From positions 1,589,001 through 1,653,000 of the forward strand of contig JARFIW010000881.1 in NCBI GenBank assembly GCA_036346225.1: a DNA stretch of 64,000 nt, in the 5' to 3' direction. How positions within the stretch are numbered: position 1 is the stretch's first letter; the number at the start of each line of letters is the position of its first letter. The stretch is from Platerodrilus igneus. Its lineage: Eukaryota > Arthropoda > Insecta > Coleoptera > Lycidae. Under the pieces are notes generated by a model. It worked only from the letters and a program-made list of their open reading frames with translations, did not search any database and was not told the origin of the DNA. The position numbers were made by a program, and so were the translations under genes. Positions 44,560 through 55,689 of this stretch are shown piece by piece.

Positions 44560-45604
44560 ATGAATATTACACATTTTAAGTTTTGGAGCTGATTTACGAA
44601 ATTGAATGTAGAAACATTACCCCGGGTCTAATCAAAATGATAGACGATTGCAACTTAAAGCCATACTAGCCCAAGAAACAAAAGGCCTACTTATTTCTAA
44701 AAAAATTGTTTCCGATTTAACGCAAAATGTGTCTGAAATTAAGCAATCCCTTGAATATATAACTAATATAATAAACAAAATTGATCTCGGCCCAAGTAAA
44801 ATTGAATTAAAACGTCTGGTTTCCGTATAATTCACCTTAAGCAGCGTATAGAGTTGTTGTGTTTATTTTACAATGAACAAACGAACCAAGCCAAACAAAC
44901 TTTCTTATCGGATATCTTGTTACTGGAAGGAACACTTCTTGAGAGACTCAATCCAAATGCAGATACGGATATATCTATATCGTTATCAAATCTCGTAATT
45001 TCTCCAGTTCCACCATTAGGAAAATCTATACCTGTTTATAAATGGGGTTTAACTTTTCAAGGTTACGACACTCAAATTTCTTTAATGTCTTTCCTTGACA
45101 GAATTAACGATTTCAGAATCTCACGCAAATGTACCGACCAGGATTTATTTGTTTCAGCGGGTGAATTGTTTTCTGATTCTGCGTTGATCTGGTACCGTAA
45201 CGTTAGTGATCAGATTTCTACCTGGGAGGAATTAGTTGCGTGTTTAAAACGCGACTTCCTAAACAATGGTTATATTACCGACCTTTGGAATGAGATATCG
45301 AAATCGAACCCAAGGACCTGACGAAAATGTAATTTCCTTTATTACCTCAATAGAAGCCTTTTATAGTAGACTTGATAGTAAACCTTCAGAATTTGAAATT
45401 ATCGATCAGTTGCGCAGAAATTTAAATCCTTATTTTTCCGAACGTCTAGCGTTACAACACATTTCTTCCTTAGCTCACTTCAAAGATTTATGTCGTTCGC
45501 GTGCACCTTACTCTTTTCTCGATGTTATAAAGAGTAATTGCACGACGAATAAAAATACTTCGGCACAGCTTGCATCGACCTATATGGTTTTGGAGGCTGC
45601 ATGA
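44560..45604 (+). pseudogene. Gypsy 3 gag, copy A
   Basis: ATG at 44560; a frameshift follows after ~10 codons, another near 44828, and another near 45300. Pieces include VYKWGLTFQGYDTQISLMSF, FVSAGELFSDSALIWYRNVS and ELVACLKRDFLNNGYITDLW, followed by RTQGPDENVISFITSIEAFY and IIDQLRRNLNPYFSERLALQ. These fit a retrotransposon gag capsid ('W...F-x-G...L-x-x-F-L-x-R...A-L-x-W-Y-R...L-K-x-x-F...R-T-Q-G-x-x-E'). Copy B keeps a longer uninterrupted frame. The frame ends at 45604 where the unrelated insertion begins. Confidence 0.82.
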
Positions 45605-47755
45605 GACTTGAAATCACAGGGTAAGGTGAATATTTAGAGAATATCTGAATGTTAAAGATTTAAATATCAAGACACTTGTTTACACAACTGTAAAATAACT
45701 TAGAGAAATAAAAGTTAAAACACGATAAAAGAAATATGACAAAATATGTATATTAATACTCGATTATTACAATTCCAAAGGCATGTATAAGATATACGCT
45801 TGTGTCATTAACATAGTAGACATCGCTATATATTTTAACATGATATAATTCACATATTTAATAAATGTACACGAGAAAATTTCTATAGAAGTCAAAATAA
45901 ATAATCTCTGTTGAGAAACTCTAAATATTACTTAATGCGGTAGTAAATCAAAAGTGATCATAATTGTAATAATGTCATGTAACTAATGCACATGAAATGA
46001 AAGTTCAAGTAATAAACCTTTTCACCATAAGAAGCTTCATGAAGTTCGAATGTTTACATATTTTTAGGTTATGTATTAAAGAATTATATTTGAAATCATT
46101 TAAGATAAGTAAAATGTAATTAATTATCAAAACTTTAAGATAAGTAAAACGCAATTAATAATTAAAACAAAATATTTGTAGTGACAAAGACAATTTTAAA
46201 TAGAGGTTAGGCCTCTTTATTTTAACAGAAAACGGTAAGAAAAGTTTTAATCTCCATACCTGTAGTATCAGTAACTGAACTAATACTAAGTTACTTAATT
46301 TATAGGAATCCTTCAATATCCAGGAAACTGAGACATCCTGCGTTGGAGGATCTCCTGGAGTAGTCGACTTCAAATGTTGTCTTTAACAGACTTCTGTTCC
46401 ATAAAATTAAACTTGTAGATATTTTTCAATAAGATAATAACTGAGCGGCAATAGGTAAGGTGAAAGAAATAAAATATAAAATTCTTGTAATGAGTATTTA
46501 TTTTACATCATCTGGTTGTGCAAAAACACGAGCAACTTTTCCATGTAGAAATCTGAATAAAGAAACACGTCGCCCGTAACAACGGTGACTAAAACACAGG
46601 TAGTCGGAACATAAGGTAGCAGCATATGTTACCGGAGCACAAACCGGAGGATAAACCGGAGCGCCCTAAAAAATTCAGTTGTGTTACAAAAGTGAAAATT
46701 TAACACGAGGTGCAAAGAAAATTAATCTATTAATTTCTTACCATCTGTATAAATATTTGATGGGCTTAACGAATAAACAACTTCTTCATCCATTATACAA
46801 CACATCTAGAAATATATTTAAATGTTAATTTAGGATTTATGATTAGAAAATTTACATACCAGGTAAGCACATTAAGCAAAGTAGAAGTTCAAATCAAAAA
46901 TGCTCAACAGTGCCAGATAAGCAATCAGATATCAGAGAAATGAAAATTTGACACTTCAAATAAATTATTTTCGGCCATCTTCGCGATGGACGATCTCTAG
47001 TGATTATTCTCAATAATACAGAATTTAGAACCACACCAGTTGTGCTTTTGGAATAAACACTTCAAAAATACCCAATAGGAAAATTTCATGTAGATATAAT
47101 TATAATACAGAATTAGAACCACACCAGTTGTGCTTTAGGAATATTCACTTCAGAAATAACCAATAGTAAAATTTCATATAAATATAATTATAATACTATG
47201 TAAACAAATTAGTAACTTGTGGATTAAAACTAATAATCCAGAATTGTGCGAGATAATTTTTATAGAGAAAATATATTTTTATATAATAAAGAGAGTAATT
47301 TTATATTTAAATGTAGGTATAAGCATTTATATGCTATTAGTGCCAAGCACAAATGTAACATGCTAAAATATACGCAAAAAGGCATGTGACACGCTTCAAG
47401 AAATAAAGCTGAGGGTGGATAAATACCGCCCCCCTCCAGAAAAACAATCTGGCACTTTAGAACCCTGTGATGGTGTAATAGCCGAATATCCTAATAATTT
47501 ATAGTTATTATATTGAATTAAGTTTTATGCCTTTAAAAGGTGAGTGACTTATTATAGGAAGTGCAAAGTGCGGAATTGTACAGTAAGACAATCAATAGGA
47601 AGTACATGTGCAACGAACTCTAGGCTAGGTGTAATTGGATTTATTAAGTAAGCATAATTGCATAATTATTTTTAGCAGTTAAGAACTAATATAGAATAAA
47701 AACATTATAAGTCTAACCTAAGATGTAACGGTTGTACTGCACTTTAAGAGAACCC
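45605..47755 (+). other. ~2.15-kb sequence between gag and zinc knuckles (insertion or intron), copy A
   Basis: Gag and the nucleocapsid region should be contiguous but are separated by ~2.15 kb of AT-rich non-coding DNA. A donor-like CAGGGTAAGG lies at 45616, and a second GGTGAGTGA at ~47539, preceded by a GC-rich box GGATAAATACCGCCCCCCTC (47420). Two imperfect tandem ~85-bp repeats (47021-47105, 47106-47192) contain CCACACCAGTTGTGCTTT. No terminal repeats or target duplication were found. The same insertion occurs in copy B. Confidence 0.5.
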
Positions 47756-47759
47756 CAAG

Positions 47760-48255
47760 AGAACACTACAACCCGATTTAGCGTGTCAAGTTCAAACTTC
47801 TCATAAAGTATCTACCCTTAATGTTCCTTCTACCTCAATAAATAACTCACTTACCTGTTGGAACTGTAAGAGTGGACATAATTACAACGTTTGTATATAC
47901 CCCAAAATATTTTTGTTATGGCTGTGGTCGTGCTAATATCTATAAATCTAACTGTACGAATTGTAATCCTAACGTATCGGAAACTCTCGTCGAGATATTT
48001 CTATCCAGGGCGCAATATCTCAAGGAATCAAAATCGTCCTCAACACCAATTATCCAACGGACCCAGACGTCAATAAATTTAAAGCATAAAACTACCGCTA
48101 ATGCTGTACCGTTATTAAATTTATCTAACAATAATATCGCTACTGTCAATGTACAAAATGCCTTGCCTTCATTAAAGAATTATGTTATACTACTCCGTCA
48201 GAGTGGTCTAATTCGCTACAAACCGTTAATTCCTTTTATCATAAAAGTCTGCTGC
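47760..48255 (+). pseudogene. Gypsy 3 nucleocapsid zinc-knuckle region, copy A
   Basis: First knuckle CWNC...GHNYNVC (here CWNCKSGHNYNVC, one residue short of C-x2-C-x4-H-x4-C; copy B has the regular spacing). The second, in the next frame, is FCYGCGRANIYKSNC with Ile in place of the zinc-binding His. Then TNCNPN and a Ser/Thr-rich linker. Knuckles bind the element RNA during packaging. Confidence 0.72.
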
Positions 48256-48600
48256 CTTACACCTTGTTAAAAAACCCTTTGATAACCGTCCACATTTACC
48301 CATCTTGATTGGTTCCTTAAATGTAATAGCTTTACTGGACACAGGTTTTCATGCTCCTTATAAATAACGAAGGTCTACAACAATTATATAAACAAAATAT
48401 TAAAATTCAAATTGCTCGAAAAACTTCCATAAATTTAGCTGAGGATAATCAAATATATGTAACGGGTTCCTTTAAATTAAAATTCAGTAGAATCACTTGA
48501 ACGTGAGGTTCCATTTTGATTGTACCTACATTAGCTTATCCTTTCCTACTAGGTGTAGACTTTGCAAACTTTTAATTTGTCGCTTTATTTCTAAGATTTT
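48256..48600 (+). pseudogene. Gypsy 3 aspartic protease, copy A
   Basis: Reads HLPILIGSLNVIALLDTGFH across frames, with the D-T-G active site, then YKQNIKIQIARKTSINLAED, NQIYVTGSFKLK, PTLAYPFLLGV and a DF end. The order fits a retroviral-type protease ('A-L-L-D-T-G ... L-L-G-x-D'). Frameshifts occur right after D-T-G-F-H and before P-F-L-L-G. Confidence 0.75.
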
Positions 48601-48960
48601 CAAGGTGAACTTCTCTTAAAACAAATCCCTATGCATCTGCAGGAATATCTAATAAAATTTCTCTTACCGATTCCCAAAATGTAATTCTTAACTCTACAAT
48701 TGACAAATTTCGTAAACTTAATACCTCTGAACTTGGTTGCGTTACTACTGCAACACATGTTATCTCTACAGGTGATGCCCTCCTTTTTAAGCAACTGATT
48801 GTGCAGCCCTCACTTGGCTAAATAACTTAAAACAACCCGTAGGTCGTTTGGCAAGATGGAACTTGCGTATCTCTCAATTCACCTAGGACGTTAGGCATAA
48901 GCCTGGCAAATTAAATATCGTATCTGATGCCCTATCTCGTGATATTGTCTCTCTTAACCT
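48600..48960 (+). pseudogene. Gypsy 3 RT/RNase H deletion scar, copy A
   Basis: The pre-RT segment (SELGCVTTATHVISTGDALL, then FKQ) is joined directly to the end of RNase H (TDCAALTWLNNLKQPVGRLA and KPGKLNIVSDALSRD). About 1 kb coding for RT fingers, palm with YxDD and most of RNase H is missing. The same junction (AAGCAACTGATTGTGCAG) is in copies B and C, so it predates the duplication. Confidence 0.8.
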
Positions 48961-50219
48961 TCCAAATCTAATTTCTGATACTTGGTACCTTAATATGATT
49001 AAAAAAGTTTCTGATAATCTCGATAAATTTCCTACCTTTCGTGTAACCAACAATAGATTATATAAATTTGTATCTCCTTCGCCTCATAAAATATCTAACA
49101 TTCCTGAATGTAAACTTGTCGTCCCTACCGCTAACCGCAGTGAAGTGCTTAAATTATGTCATGATGATCCCATAGCTGCCCATCTTGGCGTTACAAAAAC
49201 TCTCGCTAAAATATCTGAATTATATTATTGGCCCACACTAAAACAATCTGTCTGTCGGTATATTAGGAACTGTTAAATTTGTGGTTTTAATAAGAGCTCA
49301 CAAGAGGCTCGTTCTGGCTTAATGGGTAACTTTAAACGTGTATCTTATCCCTTTCAATTAATATCACTCGTCTTATTAGGACTTCTCCCCCGATCGAAAA
49401 AAGGTAACCAATATCTTTTAGTTGTCATCGATTGGTTTTCTAAATTTGTTATGGTGCAACCCTTACGTAAAGCTACATCTGCTGCTATAATTAAATTTCT
49501 AGAGCAAAATGTATTTCCTATCTTTGGTGTTCCTCAGATTATTCTTTGTGCCAATGGGGCACAATTTATCTCTAAAGATTTTCAAAATTTCGTTAAGAAT
49601 TACAAAGTACAAAAAAATTTGGTTTAACGCAAAATACCATCCTCAAGTAAACCCTACCGAAAGAGTAAATAGAGTTTTAATTACCGCTATCTCTTCCTAT
49701 ATTGATTCAGACCATACTACACGGGATGAAAATATTTTAAAATTGCCCAAGCTTTGCGTACATCTAAACACGAAGCAACCCAATTCACTCCGTCATTTCT
49801 TGTTTTGGAAGATATACCCCAATTGATGGGAGTTAATATGGTTTAGTTCCTGACGATACTAACGTAATTAAATTTGACGATAAAGTACGCTGGGATAAAG
49901 ACCAACAATCATTACCTTCTATCTTTAACGTTGTTAGAAAAAATTTCTTAAAAGCTTACGAAAAGAGTAAGGACCACTATAACTTACGTAAACGAAATAT
50001 CTCCTTCGCCTTAGGCGAACAAGTTTGGAAAAGGAATTATGTCTTATCGGATGCATCTAAGAAATTTTCTTCAAAATTAGCCCCTAAATTCATCTTTTGT
50101 AAGGTCACTCGTGTCATTAGTCCCATTATCTATAAACTTCAAGATGCTGAAGGAAAACGCCAAGGCAGGTGGCATATTAAAGACTTTAAGCCATTCTCTG
50201 CTGACCCAAATGCTAGTTA
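48960..50219 (+). pseudogene. Gypsy 3 integrase, copy A (two catalytic Asp lost)
   Basis: Zinc domain: LCHDDPIAAHLGVTKT, then YIRNC and, after a stop codon, ICGFNKSS. Core: PFQLISLVLLGLLPRSKKGN where family members have Asp at the Val of 'S-L-V-L-L-G'; then IILCANGAQFISKDF where the expected C-D-N-G is C-A-N-G; the Glu in HPQVNPTERVNRV remains. So two of the three DDE residues are replaced. C-terminal part: DHYNLRKRNISFALGEQVWK and GRWHIKDFKPFSAD, the 'GPY/H-x-x-x-L'-like end, stopping at 50219. Frameshift after the seven-A run near 49612. Copies B and C share these defects. Confidence 0.82.
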
Positions 50220-50399
50220 AGATTTTCACGTTCCTTTCCCCTCACGATTTACCTAATATTTTTTTGTCTCACCATCAATTAGTAACTATAATTACTTATT
50301 CCCCCTCGTGTACAGTATATACCTTTTACACGTTAAACTTACTTACCTTAAATTAGCTATCTTTTTCCTTTTGGTTGACTTTTCCCTAAACTTACCGTT

Positions 50400-50433
<34 letters not shown>

Positions 50434-51592
50434 TTTTACTCTGTAGATTCCCTAGTATAACTCTGTCGCTTCATTAATTAATCCTCGAACTTTTCCTACA
50501 GCATATTATTTGGTTTTAGTATTTTCTTACATCGTTTAATTGTGTGGTAATTGTCGTAACTTTGGTTGTAATGACTCATTGAATTTTATGATTGGTTTTA
50601 GCTGATGTTTAGAGTGGATGCTTTCTTCTTTGGGCTCACATAGGAGCCGCGGCCTATGCCATTGTAAAAATAGTTTATATTCGCAGTTGCAAAAACTTGG
50701 ATTTTCTATTCCATGTGTTTTCCTCTGAATTATTACAGTCGCCCACATTATCGAGACTATTATTTCTTTCTTTTCCTACTAAATCACCATAACTTATATA
50801 CATTTTTTCGTTGTTTTTATTGAACTTTGTGGTGAGGTGCTATTGCTTTTATTGATATCTTATCAAATTTTCGGTTGTTTTAGCATATTGGGACAGTGTG
50901 TCTGTATTTAATTGCTTATAATTAGGCATCTTTGTGTGTTTAGCGTGTTACCGTTTTAAAAAATTACCTTGAAACAGTTTGTTTCCGTGTGAATGTATCT
51001 GTAATGATACTTTTAAGTTGTCGTGTCAACTTTTGTCTGATTTTCTTATCATAGTGGATGCACTCGTTAGGAAAATTATCGTACTAGTTCTCTTAAGAGT
51101 CTAGTGAATTTTGTTAACTTATGATTTACCTTAACTCGTCGAATTAATATCGCAGGTGGTCCTTCAAACCGATCTGTGTTTTAATAGGGACAACCTCTAC
51201 CTTCTCTCGGACGCTTGTCCAAAACTCTACTTTTCTTATCCTACTGTCTCCGTTTCTGCCTTATCTTTCCTTCGGTGGACCTGTTCTCGTCCCGGAAAAC
51301 CGTCTGCCACATAAGAGTGATGTTCCCTCATTCCGGGCTACTGACTACATTAGCTGGTTGAGTAGTGCTTTGCTATCCACCTTTTCTGTCTCTTTAGCTC
51401 AATGCGAGCCCTTCCTCTATTTTTTCTATCTGGAAGTGCCTCTTATGCATTCCGAATACCCATCCCTCTTTCTACCGTTCCTATTTCTACTGCCTTTTCA
51501 TTTCCGTCAGTCACCGTGTGGTTGCGCGGAGGGTTTTACAGACGCTCGGACCACGTCTCTGGGAATCTTTCGTGAGGTCATGCGGTGCCGCT
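50220..51592 (+). other. 3' non-coding region of gypsy 3, copy A
   Basis: No coding motif. It may include the 3' LTR, but no matching 5' copy lies upstream of gag in this window. A (TA)n tract is at 50402-50431 (shortened in copies B and C). The last 450 bp (51150-51592) are more GC-rich and run into the satellite unit. Confidence 0.45.
50402..50431. repeat. (TA)n microsatellite
   Basis: About 15 TA units in A; only ~6-7 at the matching places in B (53030-53043) and C (61904-61917), so it varies quickly between copies. Confidence 0.85.
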
Positions 51593-51638
51593 GTGTGAGT
51601 GCATGTATATATATATATATATATACATGCACTCACAC
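51593..51638. repeat. Perfect palindrome at the A/B centre
   Basis: GTGTGAGTGCATG, ten TA units (51606-51625), CATGCACTCACAC. The axis lies at about 51615.5. Confidence 0.92.
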
Positions 51639-51941
51639 ATTCACACACTGATACATACCTTCACTGTTAGCGCTCATGTGCGCTGACAGCGGCACCGCAT
51701 GACCTCACGAAAGATTCCCAGAGACGTGGTCCGAGCGTCTGTAAAAACCCTCCGCGCAACCACACGGTGACTGACGGAAATGATGATGCACTCACACATT
51801 CACACACTGATACATACCTTCACTGTTAGCGCTCATGTGCGCTGACAGCGGCACCGGATGACCTCACAAAAGATTCCCAGAGACGTGGTCCGAGCGTCTG
51901 TAAAAACCCTCCGCGCAACCACACGGTGACTGACGGAAATG
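51627..51941 (-). repeat. Satellite unit, two tandem copies (~157 bp each)
   Basis: Units 51627-51785 and 51786-51941 both start ATGCACTCACACATTCACAC and end GACTGACGGAAATGA. The first has ...GATGATG directly joined to the next unit; elsewhere a (TA)n tract sits at this joint. Arm B begins within the second unit. Confidence 0.88.
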
Positions 51942-53224
51942 AAAAGGCAGTAGAAATAGGAACGGTAGAAAGAGGGAGATGGGTATTCGGAATGCATAAG
52001 AGGCACTTCCAGATAGAAAAAAAAATAGAGGAAGGGCTCGCATTGAGCTAAAGAGACAGAAAAAGGTGGATAGCAAAGCACTACTCAACCAGCTAATGTA
52101 GTCAGTAGCCCGGAATGAGGGAACATCACTCTTATGTGGCAGACGGGTGTTCCGGGACGAGAACAGGTCCACCGAAGGAAAGATAAGGCAGAAACGGAGA
52201 CAGTAGGATAAGAAAAAGTAGAGTTTTTGGACAAACGTCCGAGAGAAGGTAGAGGGTTGTCCCTATTAAAACACAGATCGGTTTGAAGGACCACCTGCGA
52301 TATTAATTCGACGAGTTAAGGTAAATCATAAGTTAACAAAATTCACTAGACTCTTAAGAGAACTAGTACGATAATTTTCCTAACGAGTGCATCCACTATG
52401 ATAAGAAAATCAGACAAAAGTTGACACGACAACTTAAAAGTATCATTACAGATACATTCACACGGAAACAAACTGTTTCAAGGTAATTTTTTAAAACGGT
52501 AACACCCTAAACACACAAAGATGCCTAATTATAAGCAATTAAATACAGACACACTGTCCCAATATGCTAAAACAACCGAAAATTTGATAAGATATCAATA
52601 AAAAGCAATAACACCTCACCACAAAGTTCAATAAAAAACAACGAAAAAAAATGTATATAAGTTATGGTGATTTAGTAGGAAAAGAAAGAAATAATAGTCT
52701 CGGATAATGTGGGCGACTGTAATAATTCAGAGGAAAAACACATGGAATAGAAAATCCAAGTTTTTTGCAACTGCGAATATAAACTATTTTTTACAATGGC
52801 ATAGGCCGCGGCTCCTATGTGAGCCCAAAGAAGAAAGCATCCACTCTAAACATCAGCTAAAACCAATCATAAAAATTCAATGAGTCATTACAACCAAAGT
52901 TACGACAATTACCACACAATTAAACGATGTAAGAAAAATACTAAAAACCAAATAATATGCTGTAGGAAAAGTTCGAGGATTAATTAATGAAGCGACAGAG
53001 TTATACTGGGGAATCTACAGAGTAAAATGATATATATATATATCTAACGGTAAGTTTAGGGAAAAGTCAACCAAAAGGAAAAAGATAGCTAATTTAAGGT
53101 AAGTAAGTTTAACGTGTAAAAGGTATATACTGTACACGAGGGGAAATAAGTAATTATAGTTACTAATTGATGGTGAGACAAAAAAATATTAGGTAAATCG
53201 TGAGGGGAAAGGAACGTGAAAATC

Positions 53225-54480
53225 TTAACTAGCATTTGGGTCAGCAGAAAGTGGCTTAAAGTCTTTAATATGCCACCTGCCTTGGCGTTTTCCTTCAGCA
53301 TCTTGAAGTTTATAGATAAGGGGACTAATGACACGAGTGACCTTACAAAAGATGAATTTAGGGGCTAATTTTGAAGAAAATTTCTTAGATGCATCCGATA
53401 AGACATAATTCCTTTTCCAAACTTGTTCGCCTAAGGCGAAGGAGATATTTCGTTTACGTAAGTTATAGTGGTCCTTACTCTTTTCGTAAGCTTTTAAGAA
53501 ATTTTTTCTAACAACGTTAAAGATAGAAGGTAATGATTGTTGGTCTTTATCCCAGCGTACTTTATCGTCAAATTTAATTACGTTAGTATCGTCAGGAACT
53601 AAACCATAATAACTCCCATCAATTGGGGTATATCTTCCAAAATCAAGAAATGACGGAGTGAATTGGGTTGCTTCGTGTTTAGATGTACGCAAAGCTTGGG
53701 CAATTTTAAAATATTTTCATTCCGTGTAGTATGGTCTGAATCAATATAGGAAGAGATAGCGGTAATTAAAACTCTATTTACTCTTTCGGTAGGGTTTACT
53801 TGAGGATGGTATTTTGCGTTAAACCAAATTTTTTTGTACTTTGTAATTCTTAACGAAATTTTGAAAATCTTTAGAGATAAATTGTGCCCCATTGGCACAA
53901 AGAATAATCTGAGGAACACCAAAGATAAGAAATACATTTTGCTCTAGAAATTTAATTATAGCAGCAGATGTAGCTTTACGTAAGGGTTGCACCATAACAA
54001 ATTTAGAAAACCAATCGATGACAACTAAAAGATATTGGTTACCTTTTTTCGATCGGGGGAGAAGTCCTAATAAGACGAGTGATATTAATTGAAAGGGATA
54101 AGATACACGTTTAAAGTTACCCATTAAGCCAGAACGAGCCTCTTGTGAGCTCTTATTAAAACCACAAATTTAACAGTTCCTAATATACCGACAGACAGAT
54201 TGTTTTAGTGTGGGCCAATAATATAATTCAGATATTTTAGCGAGAGTTTTGTAACGCCAAGATGGGCAGCTATGGGATCATCATGACATAATTTAAGCAC
54301 TTCACTGCGGTTAGCGGTAGGGACGACAAGTTTACATTCAGGAATGTTAGATATTTTATGAGGCGAAGGAGATACAAATTTATATAATCTATTGTTGGTT
54401 ACACGAAAGGTAAGAAATTTATCGAGATTATCAGAAACTTTTTTAATCATATTAAGGTACCAAGTATCAGAAATTAGATT
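53225..54480 (-). pseudogene. Gypsy 3 integrase, copy B
   Basis: Same protein as copy A with the same Asp-to-Val and Asp-to-Ala changes. Differences: Leu for Pro in QNVFLIFGV (shared with C), and SFLDFGRYTPIDG in the C-terminal part, where C has SFLVFGRYTP. An open frame of 155 codons (53692-53225) covers the C-terminal end; another frame (53937-53599) covers the Glu region. Confidence 0.82.
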
Positions 54481-54599
54481 TGGAAGGTTAAGAGAGACAA
54501 TATCACGAGATAGGGCATCAGATACGATATTTAATTTGCCAGGCCTATGCCTAACGTCCTAGGTGAATCGAGAGATACGCAAGTTCCATCTTGCCAAAC

Positions 54600-55292
54600 G
54601 ACCTACGGGTTGTTTTAAGTTATTTAGCCAAGTGAGGGCTGCACAATCAGTTGCTTAAAAAGGAGTTCATCACCTGTAGAGATAACATGTGTTGCAGTAG
54701 TAACGCAACCAAGTTCAGAGGTATTAAGTTTACGAAATTTGTCAATTGTAGAGTTAAGAATTACATTTTGGGAATCGGTAAGAGAAATTTTATTAGATAT
54801 TCCTGCAGATGCATAGGGATTTGTTTTAAGAGAAGTTCACCTTGAAAAATCTTAGAAATAAAGCGACAAATTAAAAAGTTTGCAAAAGTCTACACCTAGT
54901 AGGAAAGGATAAGCTAATGTAGGTACAATCAAAAATGGAACCTCACGTTCAAGTGATTCTACTCAATTTTAATTTAAAGGAACCCGTTACATATATTTGA
55001 TTATCCTCAGCTAAATTTATGGAAGTTTTTTCGGGAGCAATTTGAATTTTAATATTTTGTTTATATAATTGTTGTAGACCTTCGTTATTTATAAGGGAGC
55101 ATGAAAACCTGTGTCCAGTAAAGCTATTACATTTAAGGAACCAATCAAGATGGGTAAATGTGGACGGTTATCAAAGGGTTTTTTAACAAGGTGTAAGGCA
55201 GCAGACTTTTTATGATAAAAGGAATTAACGGTTTGTAGCGAATTAGACCACTCTGACGGAGTAGTATAACATAATTCTTTTAATGAAGGCAA
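54600..55292 (-). pseudogene. Gypsy 3 protease and RT scar, copy B
   Basis: The 67-codon frame 55292-55089 contains HLPILIGSLNVIALLDTGFH (D-T-G at residues 60-62) uninterrupted, better kept than in A. Downstream, the same deletion of RT/RNase H is seen (54640-54660), and a stop-containing end follows. Confidence 0.75.
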
Positions 55293-55359
55293 GGCATTTT
55301 GTACATTGACAGTAGCGATATTATTGTTAGATAAATTTAATAACGGTACAGCATTAGCG

Positions 55360-55610
55360 GTAGTTTTATGCTTTAAATTTATTGACGTCTGGGTCCGTTG
55401 GATAATTGGTGTTGAGGACGATTTTGATTCCTTGAGATATTCGCGCCCTGGATAGAAATATCTCGACGAGAGTTTCCTGATACGTTAGGATTACAATTCG
55501 TACAGTTAGATTTATAGATATTAGCACGACCACAGCCATAACAAAAATATTTTGGGGTATATACAAACGTTGTAATTATGTCCACTTCTCTTACAGTTCC
55601 AACAGGTAAG
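55360..55610 (-). pseudogene. Gypsy 3 zinc-knuckle region, copy B
   Basis: Here the first knuckle is regular: CWNCKRSGHNYNVC (C-x2-C-x4-H-x4-C); copy A lacks one codon. The second has the same Ile-for-His change as A (CYGCGRANIYKSNC). Confidence 0.75.
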
Positions 55611-55689
55611 TGAGTTATTTATTGAGGTAGAAGGAACATTAAGGGTAGATACTTTATGAGAAGTTTGAACTTGACACGCTAAATCGGGT

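Larger units (their letters stand above)
43550..51592 (+). repeat. Palindrome arm A (8.04 kb)
   Basis: Reverse complement of arm B (51846-59923). Checked at many points, including its outer end (TATTTATTGACCATAAAATT), the gag/NC insertion, integrase and 3' region. Differences are scattered substitutions and 1-nt indels in homopolymers. It contains the gypsy 3 internal region and a 3' non-coding part. Confidence 0.92.

Noticed and set aside
51358..52172. Hydrophobic ~100-codon frames at the palindrome centre (also at 62.7-63.2 and 63.6-63.9 kb)
   Set aside because: Found in several frames and both strands of the same duplicated non-coding DNA and they run into (TA)n and satellite; no motif and frames differ between copies.
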